A stretch of 64,000 bases of DNA from Cupriavidus basilensis. Lineage in GTDB: Bacteria > Pseudomonadota > Gammaproteobacteria > Burkholderiales > Burkholderiaceae. A model generated the notes under the pieces. That model did no database searches and was not told the DNA's origin. It was given only the letters and a program-made list of their open reading frames with translations. Shown here one piece after another: positions 25,314 through 35,512 of the stretch. Each line of letters opens with the position of its first letter. The first letter of the stretch is position 1. The stretch covers positions 2,170,001 to 2,234,000 of the forward strand of contig NZ_CP010536.1 of NCBI RefSeq assembly GCF_000832305.1, in the 5' to 3' direction. The translations under genes and the position numbers were made by a program.

Positions 25314-26096
25314 TTAAACCGCTGTGATGCCACCGTCGACAGCCAGGATCTGGCCGGTGATGTGCTTGCCCGCATCGCTCGCGAACAGCAGTGCCGCACC
25401 CTTCAGGTCGTCGTCGTCGCCAATGCGTTGCAGGGGTACCTGTTCCGACAACTTCTCGACACCTACCTTCTCGATAGTCCCCTTCGTCATCTTCGACGGG
25501 AAGAAGCCCGGTGCAAGCGCATTGACTGTGATGCCGTAGGGCCCCCACTCGCTTGCCAGTGCGCGCGTGAAGTTCACCACGGCACCCTTGCTGGTGTTGT
25601 AAGCGATGGTCGGCTGGGCATTGGGACCGTTGCCGATCAGGCCGGCAATCGACGCGAGATTGACGATGCGCCCGTAGCGGTTGGGGATCATCGACAGCTT
25701 CCCAATCTTTTGCGTGAGCAGGAAAATCGACCGCACGTTCAGGTTCATGAGCTTGTCCCAGGCGGCCAGCGGATGGTCGACGGTGCTTGCGCCCCACGTC
25801 GCACCCGCGTTGTTGACCAGGATATCGACCTTGCCTAGTCGCTCCATTGCCTCGTTGGCGAGGCGCTCGATGTCGTCCTCCGAGGCGTTGTCGGCCGCAA
25901 TCCAGCTTGCGTCAACCCCGAGGCTGGCAAGATGCGCTTGCGCGGACTGGAGCGCATCAGCCTTGCGTGATGAGATCACCACGCGGGCGCCTTGCGTGCC
26001 GAGCGCCTCGGCAATTTGCAAGCCCAGCCCGCTGGATCCGCCGGTAACGAGCGCCGTGCGGCCCGTCAGGTCGAAGAGATTTGCCACAGCCGTCAT
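25314..26096 (-). CDS. SDR-family oxidoreductase, beta-hydroxyacyl dehydrogenase type
   Basis: 260 residues from ATG 26096 (AAGGAG). Classical short-chain dehydrogenase: cofactor loop LVTGGSSGLGLQIAEALGTQ, NNAGATWG, catalytic Ser near VNLASIAGLIG and the YxxxK motif in YNTSKGAVVNFTRALASEWG; ending TGQILAVDGGITAV. The R at the end of the second strand (ISSRKAD) suggests NADPH preference. In this cluster it probably oxidises a beta-hydroxyacyl-CoA. Confidence 0.9.
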   Translation of the reverse strand: MTAVANLFDLTGRTALVTGGSSGLGLQIAEALGTQGARVVISSRKADALQSAQAHLASLGVDASWIAADNASEDDIERLANEAMERLGKVDILVNNAGATWGASTVDHPLAAWDKLMNLNVRSIFLLTQKIGKLSMIPNRYGRIVNLASIAGLIGNGPNAQPTIAYNTSKGAVVNFTRALASEWGPYGITVNALAPGFFPSKMTKGTIEKVGVEKLSEQVPLQRIGDDDDLKGAALLFASDAGKHITGQILAVDGGITAV

Positions 26097-26127
26097 TGCT
26101 GTCTCCTTCTTGGTGATTGGAACGTTG

Positions 26128-27303
26128 TTAAAGCACTTCAAAGAGCCCGGCGGCACCCTGACCGCCACCGATACACATGGTCACTACGACGTACTTGACG
26201 CCGCGGCGCTTGCCCTCAATTAGCGCGTGCCCGGTCAGTCGCGAACCGCTGACGCCATAGGGATGGCCAACCGCGATGGCACCGCCGTTGACGTTGAGGC
26301 GGTCATCGGGAATGCCCAGCTTGTCGCGGCAATAGAGCACCTGACAGGCAAACGCCTCATTCAGCTCCCACAGTCCGACGTCTTCCAGCTTGACGCCGGC
26401 CCGATCCAGCAGGCGCGGGACAGCGAACACGGGCCCGATGCCCATCTCGTCGGGCTCGCAGCCAGCAATCGCGAACCCACGGAACAGCCCGAGGGGCTCG
26501 ATGCCGCGGCGCTCGGCGAGTTTTGCGTTCATCACAACGCAGGCCGAAGAGCCGTCCGAGAACTGGCTCGCATTGCCAGCCGTGACGACACCTCCCGGCA
26601 AGGCGGGACGGATACGCGACACCGCCTCGAGCGTCGTATCTGGTCGGATGCCTTCATCCTCGGAGATGACGACTTGACGAGTCGTGACGCGGCCCGCCTC
26701 GTCGACCACGCCCATCGTGGTCGTCATCGGCACAATCTCGTCGTCGAATTTTCCGGCGGCCCGCGCCGCAGCCGCACGCTGCTGGCTGCGCACGCCGTAC
26801 GCGTCCTGTATTTCCCTGGGGATGCCGTAGCGCCTCGCCACAGTCTCGGCGGTCTGCACCATGCCCCAGTACAACTCCGGCTTGTGCTCGACCAACCACG
26901 GGTCGCACCCCATATGGGTGTTGGCCTGGTTCTGCACACAGGAAATCGACTCGACGCCGCCAGCGACGATGGCCGGTGCGCCCTCCAGAATCACGCGTTG
27001 CGCGGCCATCGCAATGGTCTGGAGTCCCGACGAACAGAATCGGTTCACGCTCACGCCTCCCGTTGTCACCGGCAGGCCGGCACGCAGGGCGATGGCACGG
27101 GCGATGTTGCCGCCGGTGGTGCCTTCGCCGAAGGTCCCGCCCATGATGCAGTCCTCGAGTTCAGACGGGTCCAGGCCCGAGCGGGCCACCGCGTGGTACA
27201 CCGCATGCGCGCCCAGCGTGGCGCCGTGGGTCATGTTGAACGCGCCCTTCCAGCTCTTGGCCAGGCCGGTGCGGGCAGTCGAAACGATGACAGCCTCATT
27301 CAT
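26128..27303 (-). CDS. Acetyl-CoA C-acyltransferase (thiolase)
   Basis: 391 residues, the usual thiolase length. The acylated Cys lies in [20 protein letters not shown], the active-site His in [20 protein letters not shown] and the second Cys in [19 protein letters not shown]. It cleaves beta-ketoacyl-CoA to acetyl-CoA and a shortened acyl-CoA, closing the beta-oxidation round. It lies between the SDR and the fused hydratase/dehydrogenase genes with short spacers, consistent with one operon. Confidence 0.93.
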   Translation of the reverse strand: MNEAVIVSTARTGLAKSWKGAFNMTHGATLGAHAVYHAVARSGLDPSELEDCIMGGTFGEGTTGGNIARAIALRAGLPVTTGGVSVNRFCSSGLQTIAMAAQRVILEGAPAIVAGGVESISCVQNQANTHMGCDPWLVEHKPELYWGMVQTAETVARRYGIPREIQDAYGVRSQQRAAAARAAGKFDDEIVPMTTTMGVVDEAGRVTTRQVVISEDEGIRPDTTLEAVSRIRPALPGGVVTAGNASQFSDGSSACVVMNAKLAERRGIEPLGLFRGFAIAGCEPDEMGIGPVFAVPRLLDRAGVKLEDVGLWELNEAFACQVLYCRDKLGIPDDRLNVNGGAIAVGHPYGVSGSRLTGHALIEGKRRGVKYVVVTMCIGGGQGAAGLFEVL

Positions 27304-27331
27304 GATGGTCTTCCGTAGGATTGAGTGGGAA

Positions 27332-29410
27332 TCAAGCGTTGAAGGTTCGGCCTTTGTCAGCCAGCTGTTCGATCAATGCAGCGGGCTTCCAGCTCGGGTC
27401 TTTCGCCGAGAGTGCGCGCAGAGTACGGCGGACGTTCGTCACGCCGACCGTGTCGGCGTAGAACATCGGACCACCGCGCCAGGCAGGGAAGCCATACCCG
27501 TGCAGATAGACCGCGTCGATGTCGGACGCGCGGGCCGCAATGCCTTCATCGAGAACGGCGGCGCCCTCGTTCACCAACGCATAGATCAGCCGCTCGACAA
27601 TTTCCTGGCCGCTGAAGCGCCTCGGCACCACACCGCGTTCCTTCCAGTACGCCTCCAGCATGGCCCGCGTGCGCGCCGACGGCAGCGCCTTGCGTTGACC
27701 CGCTTCATAGTCGTACCAGCCGGTGCCGGTCTTCTGGCCGAAGTGGCCAGCCTCGCAAAGGCGATCCCCAAGTTCGAAACGGGGCTGCGACGGATCTTCG
27801 GCGTAGTGGCGTTTTCGGATAGCCCAACCGATGTCGTTGCCGGCAAGGTCTGCCATCCGGAAGGGACCCATCGCGAGCCCAAATTCCTCGATGGCGCGGT
27901 CTACCTGTTCGGGGAACGCGCCCTGCTCCAGCAGTTCGCCGGCGCGCCGGGTGTACTTGGCCAGCATGCGGTTGCCGATGAAGCCGTCACAAACGCCCGA
28001 CACGACCGGCACCTTGCCTATACGTCGGGCCAGGCGCATTGCGGTCTGCAGTACGTCCGGTGCCGTCTTGGCGCCGCGCACGACCTCCAGCAGGCGCATC
28101 ACGTTGGCCGGGCTGAAGAAGTGCAAACCAACCACGTCCTGGGGGCGCCTCGTTTCAGCGGCGATACGGTCGACGTCTAGCATCGACGTATTGGTCGCCA
28201 GAATCGCGCCAGGGCGGGCGATTTCATCGAGCGCGCGGAACATGCGCAGCTTGACGTCCATGTCTTCGTAGATGGCCTCGATTACAAGGTCACAAGCGGC
28301 GACCCTGCCCAAGTCCACGGTCGGCTGCAGCAGCGCCATACGCGCCTCGACCACCTCGGCTCGCAGCTTGCCCTTCTTAAGGCTTGCCTCGTAGTTACGG
28401 CGAATTGCCGCGGCACCCTTCTGTACAACCTCATCGGAGATGTCCAGCAGCACGACGGGAATTCCCGCACTGAGGAAGTTCATTGCAATCCCGCTGCCCA
28501 TGAGGCCCGCCCCCACGACGGCTACCTTGTTCACCGCGCGCTCGGGCACCGAATCGGGCACGTCCGCCAACTTGGCCGCCGCCCGTTCCGAGAAGAACGC
28601 GTGGCGCAGCGATTTCGAGACGGGGCCATTCATCAGCTCAAGGAAGAGGCGGCGTTCCAGCGCCAAGCCCTCGTCGAAGGGCAGCTTGAAGCTGGCCTCA
28701 ATGGCGTCCAGACAGCGCAGCGGCGCTTGAAGATTCTTGTAGCGGGCGGCGACGGCCGGACGCGCTACCGCCAGGTAGCCCTCCGGGGTTGGATGGCGGA
28801 TAGTCAGATCACGTACCCTGGGATGCGGGCCCGGGCGTGCCGCGACTTCCTGCGCGAAGGCCACGGCGGCAGTGACCACGTCACCTTCCACGAGGCGGTC
28901 GAACAGGCCGGTGTCGGCCAGCGCCTCGGAAGGGATGGACGTTCCGTGCACAATCATGTTGGTGGCCGCCTCCAAGCCAATCAGGCGCGGCAACCGCTGG
29001 GTGCCGCCGGCGCCCGGCAGCAATCCCATCGTCACTTCCGACAGTGCAATGCGCGCCTTCGGCACGGCGACGCGGTAATGGCATGCCAACGCCAGTTCGA
29101 GCCCTCCGCCCATCGCCACCGAGTGAACGGCGGCGACTACGAGCTTGATACTGTTCTCAATGGCCACTAGCACTGTGTTGAGGCCCGGTTCGCGCCAGGC
29201 TTCCGGCGAATTGAATTCGCGCATGTCGGCACCGCCGGAGAAGGCTTTGCCCGCGCCGGTCAGAACGATGGCGCGGACGTTGTCATCGGCCGCGGCACGG
29301 TCGATGCCGTCGATGATGCCAACGCGCACGTCGTAGCCCAGTCCGTTGACGGGCGGGTTGGCAATCGAGATGACGGCGACGTCATGGATGACTGTGTACT
29401 GGATGCTCAT
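27332..29410 (-). CDS. Fused enoyl-CoA hydratase / 3-hydroxyacyl-CoA dehydrogenase (FadJ/FadB-like)
   Basis: 692 residues from ATG 29410; an upstream extension of the frame lacks start signals. Residues 1-190 are a crotonase domain ([57 protein letters not shown] with both catalytic Glu regions). The NAD-binding part starts with [20 protein letters not shown]; dehydrogenase signature [20 protein letters not shown]. The C-terminal part repeats the 3HCDH domain ([20 protein letters not shown]). No N-terminal thiolase-binding linker unlike E. coli FadB, fitting the monomeric peroxisomal-like type. Confidence 0.92.
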   Translation of the reverse strand: MSIQYTVIHDVAVISIANPPVNGLGYDVRVGIIDGIDRAAADDNVRAIVLTGAGKAFSGGADMREFNSPEAWREPGLNTVLVAIENSIKLVVAAVHSVAMGGGLELALACHYRVAVPKARIALSEVTMGLLPGAGGTQRLPRLIGLEAATNMIVHGTSIPSEALADTGLFDRLVEGDVVTAAVAFAQEVAARPGPHPRVRDLTIRHPTPEGYLAVARPAVAARYKNLQAPLRCLDAIEASFKLPFDEGLALERRLFLELMNGPVSKSLRHAFFSERAAAKLADVPDSVPERAVNKVAVVGAGLMGSGIAMNFLSAGIPVVLLDISDEVVQKGAAAIRRNYEASLKKGKLRAEVVEARMALLQPTVDLGRVAACDLVIEAIYEDMDVKLRMFRALDEIARPGAILATNTSMLDVDRIAAETRRPQDVVGLHFFSPANVMRLLEVVRGAKTAPDVLQTAMRLARRIGKVPVVSGVCDGFIGNRMLAKYTRRAGELLEQGAFPEQVDRAIEEFGLAMGPFRMADLAGNDIGWAIRKRHYAEDPSQPRFELGDRLCEAGHFGQKTGTGWYDYEAGQRKALPSARTRAMLEAYWKERGVVPRRFSGQEIVERLIYALVNEGAAVLDEGIAARASDIDAVYLHGYGFPAWRGGPMFYADTVGVTNVRRTLRALSAKDPSWKPAALIEQLADKGRTFNA

Positions 29411-29462
29411 GGAAGGTTCTTTACAGATCGGGGTAGCAGATGGGACTGTCTGGCCGCGCGGC

Positions 29463-30236
29463 TCAGGTGCGAGCAGCCGCCCTGACCGGCGCGCGTTCCA
29501 GGAAGCGCCGGAGAATCTCCTGCGTTTCGGGCGACTGGCGCAGGGAGTCGAATACAACCATTTCGCGCTGGAGGCTGGTTTTCACGAGCGCCTCGGTTGC
29601 CTCGCGCATCAGGCCGCGAGTCGCCATAAGTGCCTGGCGTGGCTTTGCGGCCAGGCACTTTGCAATCGACAGTGCCGCTTCGGCCACTGTCTCCAGCGGT
29701 TCCACGCAATTGACAAGTCCTGCCCGATGCGCCTCGGCGGCGGGAATGGTCGCACCGAGGAGTAGCCATTCCGCCGCCTTGTTCCGGCCCACTACTTGCT
29801 GGAGCAGCAGCGTGGAAGCGAATTCCGGGCACAGGCCCAGGTCAACGAACGGGAAGCGGATACGGGCATCGTCGGAGGCGACGACGTAGTCGCAATGGAG
29901 CAGTATGGTCGCCCCGATGCCGACGGCGTGCCCGCACACGCAGGCAACCATGGGCTTGTGCAGCGCGATGACCGCGCGCAGGAAACGCCCGGCGGGGGAT
30001 TCCTCGGGCCCGGACGTCTGCCCATTCACGAACAGGCTGATGTCGTTGCCGCTGGTAAAGTTGCCACCCTCGCCCTGGAGCAGTACGGCGCGCACGTCGT
30101 CCCGACGGTCCGCCTCAGCGATGGCATCGGCAAGCGCCGTGTAAATCTGCGCAGTAAGCGCATTCTTCTTCGCCGGCCGGTTGATTGTCACGACCAGCAC
30201 GCCGTCGTCCATGTGCAGCAGCACGTCTGCCGTCAT
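29463..30236 (-). CDS. Enoyl-CoA hydratase/isomerase
   Basis: 257 residues, AAGGAGAG upstream. Crotonase fold: VTINRPAKKNALTAQIYTAL, oxyanion-hole VLLQGEGGNFTSGNDISLFV, second motif VCGHAVGIGATILLHCDYVV and RFPFVDLGLCPEFASTLLLQ. It resembles the PaaG/CaiD-like acyl-CoA hydratases with a Glu/Asp pair (VDLGLCPE). It is the first gene of the degradation group after the two-component system. Confidence 0.88.
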   Translation of the reverse strand: MTADVLLHMDDGVLVVTINRPAKKNALTAQIYTALADAIAEADRRDDVRAVLLQGEGGNFTSGNDISLFVNGQTSGPEESPAGRFLRAVIALHKPMVACVCGHAVGIGATILLHCDYVVASDDARIRFPFVDLGLCPEFASTLLLQQVVGRNKAAEWLLLGATIPAAEAHRAGLVNCVEPLETVAEAALSIAKCLAAKPRQALMATRGLMREATEALVKTSLQREMVVFDSLRQSPETQEILRRFLERAPVRAAART

Positions 30237-30374
30237 CGTTCTCTCCTTCGGTCCAACCCCGGTGGAGTTGTGTCGTTGAGGAGAGTTTGGACGTCGGGCG
30301 CTGATTTGGCTGTCGGAATTGACTCTGCTGCTTGTCAGCGTTTTCTGAAGTTAAGACCCCGGTGGTGCAGTGGC

Positions 30375-31007
30375 TCAGTCAATCAGTCGATGCTCGACGG
30401 CATAGCGCGCCAGCTCGGCGTTGCTGGTGATGCCAAGCTTCTTCAGGATGCGTGACCGATAGGTGCTCACGGTCTTTACGCTCAGGAACATCTGCCGGCC
30501 AATCTCAGTCAATCGGATGCCCCGTACAATCAGCAGCATGATCTCGTATTCACGGGACGACAGCTGTTCATGCGGTGTTTTGTCAGCAACGCGGTCGAAG
30601 CCATCGAGCAGACAATTCGCAACGGAAGGCGCTATGTAGCGCTTGCCCTGCGCTACCTTGTGGATTGAATCAACCAACTCCATGGCATCCATGTCTTTGG
30701 TGACATAGCCGGATGCTCCCGCCTGGAACGCTCGCAGCGCATACTGCTCGGCCGGGTACATGCTCAGGACGATTACCGGCATTGTTGGCCTCTCGGCCCG
30801 TAGCGTGGGTAGCATTTCCAGGCCACTGCGGCCGGGCATGTTCACGTCGAGTAACGCAACATCGAACGGCTGCTCTCGCACGCGGCCCAGCGCCTCCGAC
30901 GCATCACCGGCCTCGGCAATCACATCGAATCCGTCCTGCTCTGCCAGCAGGCGTTTGAGACCCTCTCTGAAGATTGTGTGGTCGTCTATCAGCAGCAGGC
31001 GAATCAT
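30375..31007 (-). CDS. LuxR/NarL-type response regulator
   Basis: 210 residues. Receiver domain with LLIDDHTIFREGL, phosphoacceptor Asp in DVALLDVNMPGRSG, Ser in IVLSMYP and Lys in GYVTKDM. Helix-turn-helix LSSREYEIMLLIVRGIRLTE and IGRQMFLSVKTVSTYRSRIL. The gene starts three bases after the histidine kinase gene and lies just upstream of the beta-oxidation genes, which read in the same direction; these are its most likely targets. Confidence 0.92.
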   Translation of the reverse strand: MIRLLLIDDHTIFREGLKRLLAEQDGFDVIAEAGDASEALGRVREQPFDVALLDVNMPGRSGLEMLPTLRAERPTMPVIVLSMYPAEQYALRAFQAGASGYVTKDMDAMELVDSIHKVAQGKRYIAPSVANCLLDGFDRVADKTPHEQLSSREYEIMLLIVRGIRLTEIGRQMFLSVKTVSTYRSRILKKLGITSNAELARYAVEHRLID

Positions 31008-31010
31008 GAC

Positions 31011-32153
31011 CTATCCTTTCTCACAGTTGGCGCGCGACAGCATTGGAACGCCTAGTCTCACGCGCGCCCCGGAGCGGGGTCCGGGATCCAGAACCAGCGT
31101 CCCGTGCAGCTCGCGCGCCCTCTCCCGCATGCCCAAAAGGCCGAGATGTCCCTCGGAAGCACCGCAATTCACTTCGAACCCTAGTCCGTTGTCCGCGATT
31201 TCAAGCTCTAGCCGGTCAGCCGCCCAATCTAGGCTGACCGTCACTTCGGTCGCCTTGGAATGCCGCGCCACGTTCGTCATGGCTTCCTGAAATATGCGGT
31301 AAATGCCAATCTCTCGATTGCGGTCCAAGCACTGCCCCGGGCCCGTAGTATGGAATCGCGTTGCGATTCCATAGCGCCGCTCGAAGCGGTTCAAATCCAA
31401 CGAAAGCGTGTCGCATAAGCCCAGATGGTCCAGAGCCCCCGGGCGAAGGCCTTCTGAAACCGTGCGCACCGCCTCGATAGTTTCTTGTGTGAGCTGAAGG
31501 GTCTGAGCTGCCGTGAGAGCCAGTAAGGCGAGCGAAGACGAAGCGTCGCCGCCGCGTCTCTTCCCCGACTCGCGACAGCGGTCCAGTGCCTCGATGCCCC
31601 GTGACAGCCTCGACAGGTCGAACTTAATTGCAGTAAGCATGCCGCCAATCACATCGTGCAGTTCGCGCGCCACGCGGTTGCGCTCGTTCTCCCTTACGTT
31701 GTTGGCGCTAGCCACGAGTTCCTGCAATCGCTCGCTGGCGTCGACCAGGTCGGCGCGCTGCCGCTCTCGCTCGGTGATATCGATGCTGACGCCGAAAATC
31801 GCCGGTCGACCGTGAACATTCACGCGGGTGCCGTGAATTTCGAAGCAACCGGGATTGCGGGACGATGTCCTCCGAATGACAAACACTTCGGTCTGCGCGA
31901 TACCCTTGATTCTCTGGTGATACTGAGCCATCAGGTCCGCGCGCTGAGAAGGATTGGCCACGTCGCGTAGCCTGGCACCAATGAGACGCTCCCGCTTCAG
32001 ACCACACATGCGTGCGAACGTCTCGTTCACGTACCGGAACCTTCCGTCCTGGAGGATATAGATGCCAACGATGGACTGCTCCACGATGCCCTTGAAAGGG
32101 ATTTCATAGTCGTCAAGGCCAACGTCGCCCAGTTCAACGTTCGTGTCACGCAT
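31011..32153 (-). CDS. PAS-domain histidine kinase (HisKA_3 type)
   Basis: 380 residues, no membrane segment. Residues ~15-140 are a PAS domain (IVGIYILQDGRFRYVNETFA) with the PAC segment (PAIFGVSIDITERERQRADL). The phosphoacceptor His is in VARELHDVIGGMLTAIKFDL and the ATPase domain has AMTNVARHSKATEVTVSLDW and IADNGLGFEVNCGA. A cytoplasmic PAS sensor could respond to an intracellular acid or acyl-CoA. It pairs with the regulator downstream. Confidence 0.92.
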   Translation of the reverse strand: MRDTNVELGDVGLDDYEIPFKGIVEQSIVGIYILQDGRFRYVNETFARMCGLKRERLIGARLRDVANPSQRADLMAQYHQRIKGIAQTEVFVIRRTSSRNPGCFEIHGTRVNVHGRPAIFGVSIDITERERQRADLVDASERLQELVASANNVRENERNRVARELHDVIGGMLTAIKFDLSRLSRGIEALDRCRESGKRRGGDASSSLALLALTAAQTLQLTQETIEAVRTVSEGLRPGALDHLGLCDTLSLDLNRFERRYGIATRFHTTGPGQCLDRNREIGIYRIFQEAMTNVARHSKATEVTVSLDWAADRLELEIADNGLGFEVNCGASEGHLGLLGMRERARELHGTLVLDPGPRSGARVRLGVPMLSRANCEKG

Positions 32154-32240
32154 GACATCCGCCCTTCTAAATGATGCTTGTCATGCAGGAGGATGACAAG
32201 CACAATGTATAAAGTCAAGAGAACGATGGAGGTATGACGC

Positions 32241-32804
32241 ATGGGTCATTCTCAAGCAGACAAGATGCGCAGCAGGGAGCGAATCCTTAGTGAAGCGGCG
32301 GAGCAAATCCGGGACGGCGGGCTGGAATCCGTCAGCGTTGGCAAGTTGATGCGCCGCGCCAATCTGACCCACGGCGGGTTCTATGGACATTTCGCATCAC
32401 GGGCGGACCTGCTCGCCCATGCGTTGGAGCGTGCGCTAGACGATGGAGCGGCCGCATTCGAAGCGAAGAAAGGCAGTACACATCCCGACTATGCCGCAAC
32501 TGTCAAAAGCTATCTGAGCCGCAAACATCGGGATTCACGTACCACGGGTTGTGCAATCGCGGCCTTGGCCGGTGACGTAGCGCGAGCCGAAGAACCCGTG
32601 CGCGAAGTGATGTCGGCCCATATCGAACAGTTCGTCGCACGCATAGACAAGGCGCTTGGTGGCGACCCCGAGAAGGCCCTGTTCGCGGTCAGCGCGCTGA
32701 TTGGCGCACTGGTGGTGTCGCGGGTAATGGCAGACGAGAAGCACTCGGATGCCGTACTGGCTGCCGCCAAGCGGGAATTGCTCGCACTGGAAGAGAATTG
32801 CTGA
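32241..32804 (+). CDS. TetR-family regulator (1)
   Basis: 187 residues, GGAGG upstream of ATG 32241. N-terminal helix-turn-helix: RERILSEAAEQIRDGGLESV and VGKLMRRANLTHGGFYGHFA. The C-terminal domain contains TTGCAIAALAGDVARAEEPV, typical of the TetR subgroup related to NemR/AcuR that sense electrophiles. It is divergent from the histidine kinase gene, so the shared spacer may hold its operator. Confidence 0.88.
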   Translation: MGHSQADKMRSRERILSEAAEQIRDGGLESVSVGKLMRRANLTHGGFYGHFASRADLLAHALERALDDGAAAFEAKKGSTHPDYAATVKSYLSRKHRDSRTTGCAIAALAGDVARAEEPVREVMSAHIEQFVARIDKALGGDPEKALFAVSALIGALVVSRVMADEKHSDAVLAAAKRELLALEENC

Positions 32805-32829
32805 GGAAAGTCGGCTTCGTCAGGATGCT

Positions 32830-33483
32830 TCAGTAGGTCGTCTGAGCGTGCCTGAGGGCGCCAGATGGTAAGACGCGGTGGCTCGCCTCTACCGGCACCT
32901 CAATGCCATGACGGCCGAAGATTCCCCTCAGAACCGAATGCCGGAATTCCACCGGATAACCCAGGAACAGGTGGTCATGCTGAACACCCAGAGCAAAGCT
33001 GAAAACCTCGAACACTAGGTGTTGAACATCAACACTCGGGTTGATTTCCCCTACATGCGCGGCGTCCTTTAGCTGCAAAGCCAACAGGCCACGCCAGGTG
33101 GTTACCGCCTGTGCCACGCTAAGACTGACAGCGTTCTCTGCTCGCCCAGCCAATTCGCTGCCGGCGCGCAGGATGAGGCAACCACCGCGCAATACATAGT
33201 CGCCGAGCCAGACGTCCAGCATGCGTACTAGCCGGCGTAAGCCTTTTGGCGCTTGCGCGGCAGCCTTTATCACGTCGGCCGAGAGAGCCTCAGCGTAAGT
33301 AAGGACGGCCTCTGCGAGAAGCTCGCTGCGGGATTCGAAGTGCTGGTAGATGCAGCTCTTCGACACGCCGATCTCTTCACCAAGGTCGCTAATCGAGAAG
33401 CTATCGAGGCCTCCACGCCGTGAGAGAGAAATAGCTGCGCCCAAGACTGCTCTGCGTGACGACCGGGATTCGCGCCTAGGCAT
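32830..33483 (-). CDS. TetR-family regulator (2)
   Basis: 217 residues from ATG 33483 (GAGGA upstream; an ATG at 33495 is in the frame but inside that site). Helix-turn-helix: AVLGAAISLSRRGGLDSFSI and LGEEIGVSKSCIYQHFESRS. The C-terminal part (VWLGDYVLRGGCLILRAGSE, SVDVQHLVFEVFSFALGVQH, ending with a 20-residue tail) matches the TetR_C-type subgroup. Its start overlaps the stop of the upstream unknown gene by eight bases, so both are co-expressed. Confidence 0.85.
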   Translation of the reverse strand: MPRRESRSSRRAVLGAAISLSRRGGLDSFSISDLGEEIGVSKSCIYQHFESRSELLAEAVLTYAEALSADVIKAAAQAPKGLRRLVRMLDVWLGDYVLRGGCLILRAGSELAGRAENAVSLSVAQAVTTWRGLLALQLKDAAHVGEINPSVDVQHLVFEVFSFALGVQHDHLFLGYPVEFRHSVLRGIFGRHGIEVPVEASHRVLPSGALRHAQTTY

Positions 33484-34111
33484 GATTGTCCTCATAGACG
33501 GTGGTTACCGTAGCAATCTTGACCTCTTCCCGCAACATATCAATTTCAACGTGTTGCAAGACGCCAAACTGCTCGTCGCGCAGCAGGGACATTGTCAAAG
33601 GCCCCGACAAGCTCCCGCGCTCTGCGTTGTCGAAGTAGCGCACCGCGCACCATACTGGATTCGATGCAGCTGCCGTGTGCGAACGGCCATACGAGTCGCA
33701 TATTCGAGCTATCGCGAGAAACTGCCCAAGGCCATCGTCAATCATTGTCGATGCCGCTCGCATTCCGCTGCGCCATGGCACATAGCTGGACGACGGGAGT
33801 TCGGCATCCAAAACCACAAGCGCGCGGCCAACAATGTCTCCCTCTTGCCTAACTTCGGCTAGCCATCGTTGCTGCCGGCCGTCTGCATGCCGCAGGCTTG
33901 CCTCGAGGTCGTATCTGCCTGATCGCAACGGCTTGTCAATGTAAGCCGTCAGCAAAACCGGGGCGGCGGAGCCGCATGTTGAATCCAGCACGGCACCGAG
34001 TAGCAACTCCACAAGGCCGGGCTGCTCATCAACAGTGGATGCCATCTGTCCTTGCTGCGCAACGAAAGATGAGTCCAACATCGCTTGTGGAGTAATCCGT
34101 GCGAAATCCAT
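33476..34111 (-). CDS. Unknown protein co-expressed with TetR regulator
   Basis: 211 residues from ATG 34111, preceded by AGGAGAG. It begins [20 protein letters not shown] and holds [20 protein letters not shown] and [20 protein letters not shown], a beta-strand-rich pattern that could be a hot-dog (thioesterase-like) fold; no catalytic residues can be pointed out. The second half ([40 protein letters not shown]) is also strand-rich. Overlap with the TetR gene implies joint expression. The assignment to any family is open. Confidence 0.6.
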   Translation of the reverse strand: MDFARITPQAMLDSSFVAQQGQMASTVDEQPGLVELLLGAVLDSTCGSAAPVLLTAYIDKPLRSGRYDLEASLRHADGRQQRWLAEVRQEGDIVGRALVVLDAELPSSSYVPWRSGMRAASTMIDDGLGQFLAIARICDSYGRSHTAAASNPVWCAVRYFDNAERGSLSGPLTMSLLRDEQFGVLQHVEIDMLREEVKIATVTTVYEDNHA

Positions 34112-34219
34112 GTCTCTCTCCTGTCCTGTCGGCGGCGCCGCCATGGCGCAAATCACTGGTGACTATAGCCAGCAGCCGTGCACCTGTGCGAAGGATGGAA
34201 AAATAGGGAAAAATCTGAC

Positions 34220-34900
34220 ACCGACTCGCCGTCGGGGAGTTCCGCCGAAAGCCGGAGACGATCGCCATCTCCTTCTTGCGGTCGATGATCTTCAGAAAGC
34301 CCTTGTCGTCGAAGATGCCGAGATCGCCGGTGCGGAAGTAGCCGTCAGCGGTGAACGATTTTCGCGTTTGCTTCGAGATTCTTCCAGTATCCTGACATCA
34401 TCTGCGGTCCCTTGACGCAGATCTCGCCAACCTCACCAATGCGAACCTCGCTATCGTTGTCGTCAAGAAGCTTGACGTCTGTGTAAGGTACCGGTAAAGC
34501 CGCTAACGGTATGCGGTTTGAGTGAGACGACAGGCGAGGTTTCCGACAACCCATAGCCCTCGCGAATGAAGTTTCCGGTTACCGACTCCCACCGATCTGA
34601 GATAGTGTCGATCACCGCTGCCCCACCGCCGGCGGAAAGCTTCAATCTTGACCAGTTCCCCCTCAATCGTGGATGGGCGACTAACCCGGTGTACAGCGTG
34701 TTGACACCGGTGAACACTGTCGGCCGCACAGCCTTCAGCACGTCGATGCAGCCATCGATATTTCGCGCGTTGGCCACGAGCCAGTTCTCGGCGTCGACAG
34801 AGAAGTCGGTCAGGAAGTTCACCATGAGGGCGAAGATCTGGTACAGCGGGATCACAGTCGCAACTACCTCCTCGCCGAACTGCAGCACATCAGGCATGAA
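34220..34900 (-). pseudogene. Long-chain acyl-CoA ligase, internal fragment with frameshifts
   Basis: Three frames are needed. The first (from 34897) has LPLYQIFALMVNFLTDF-like sequence (VIPLYQIFALMVNFLTDFSV), VFTGVNTLYTGLVAHPRLRG, LKLSAGGGAAVIDTISDRWE and REGYGLSETSPVVSLKPHTV. The second has YTDVKLLDDNDSEVRIGEVG and [20 protein letters not shown]. The third has [20 protein letters not shown] and IDRKKEM. These are the middle and late motifs of FadD-type ligases. Both ends are missing; the 5' side abuts an IS6-type remnant. The gene is dead. Confidence 0.85.
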
Positions 34901-34977
34901 GACCTAGAACCGCTCGATGTTTGCGATGAGATAGCGGTGCGACAAAGCCGCGCCCTTCGGGGTAATCGTACGATTAC

Positions 34978-35436
34978 GCCATGGACGAAACCTACATCCT
35001 GGTCAAAGGCCGGTGGACGTACCTCTACAGGGCCGTGGACAAGTCCGGCAAGACCATTGACTTCCTGCCGCGCGCTCGTCGTGATACCGCCGCCGCTCGC
35101 CGCTTCTTCGAGAAGGCCATCGCCCAGAACGGGGTGCCGCAGACTGTCACGGTGGACAAGAGTGGTGCGAACCTGGCGGCCCTGCAGGCGATCAACGCCG
35201 AGCGGGAAACGCCCATCAAGATCCGGCAAAACAAGTACCAGAACAATCTCGTCGAGCAGGACCATCGATCCATCAAACGCCGGGTCAGGCCGATGCTGGG
35301 ATTCCAGACCTTTCTCTGCGCGCGCATCATCCTGGGCGGCATTGAGACCATGCGCATGATCCGTAAGGGGCAGATGGCTACCTCAAAGAGGAGCAATCCG
35401 TCCGCGGCCGAGCAATTCTACTCGCTGGTCGCATAA
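34978..35436 (+). mobile_element. IS6-family transposase, N-terminally truncated
   Basis: 152 residues starting at the first catalytic Asp: MDETYILVKGRWTYLYRAVD. Further motifs: the second Asp in VTVDKSGANLAALQAINAER and the Glu in NKYQNNLVEQDHRSIKRRVR, completing the DDE triad, followed by GFQTFLCARIILGGIETMRM and the end YSLVA. The N-terminal zinc-ribbon/helix-turn-helix part of about 80 residues is missing, so transposition is unlikely. It interrupts or borders the broken acyl-CoA ligase. No terminal inverted repeats could be paired. Confidence 0.85.
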
Positions 35437-35512
35437 GCGCTTGCTACTCGGACACCGCCGGCTGCACCTACACCCTTATCGCGACGGAACCCCGGACCGG
35501 GCTGGGCAGCGC

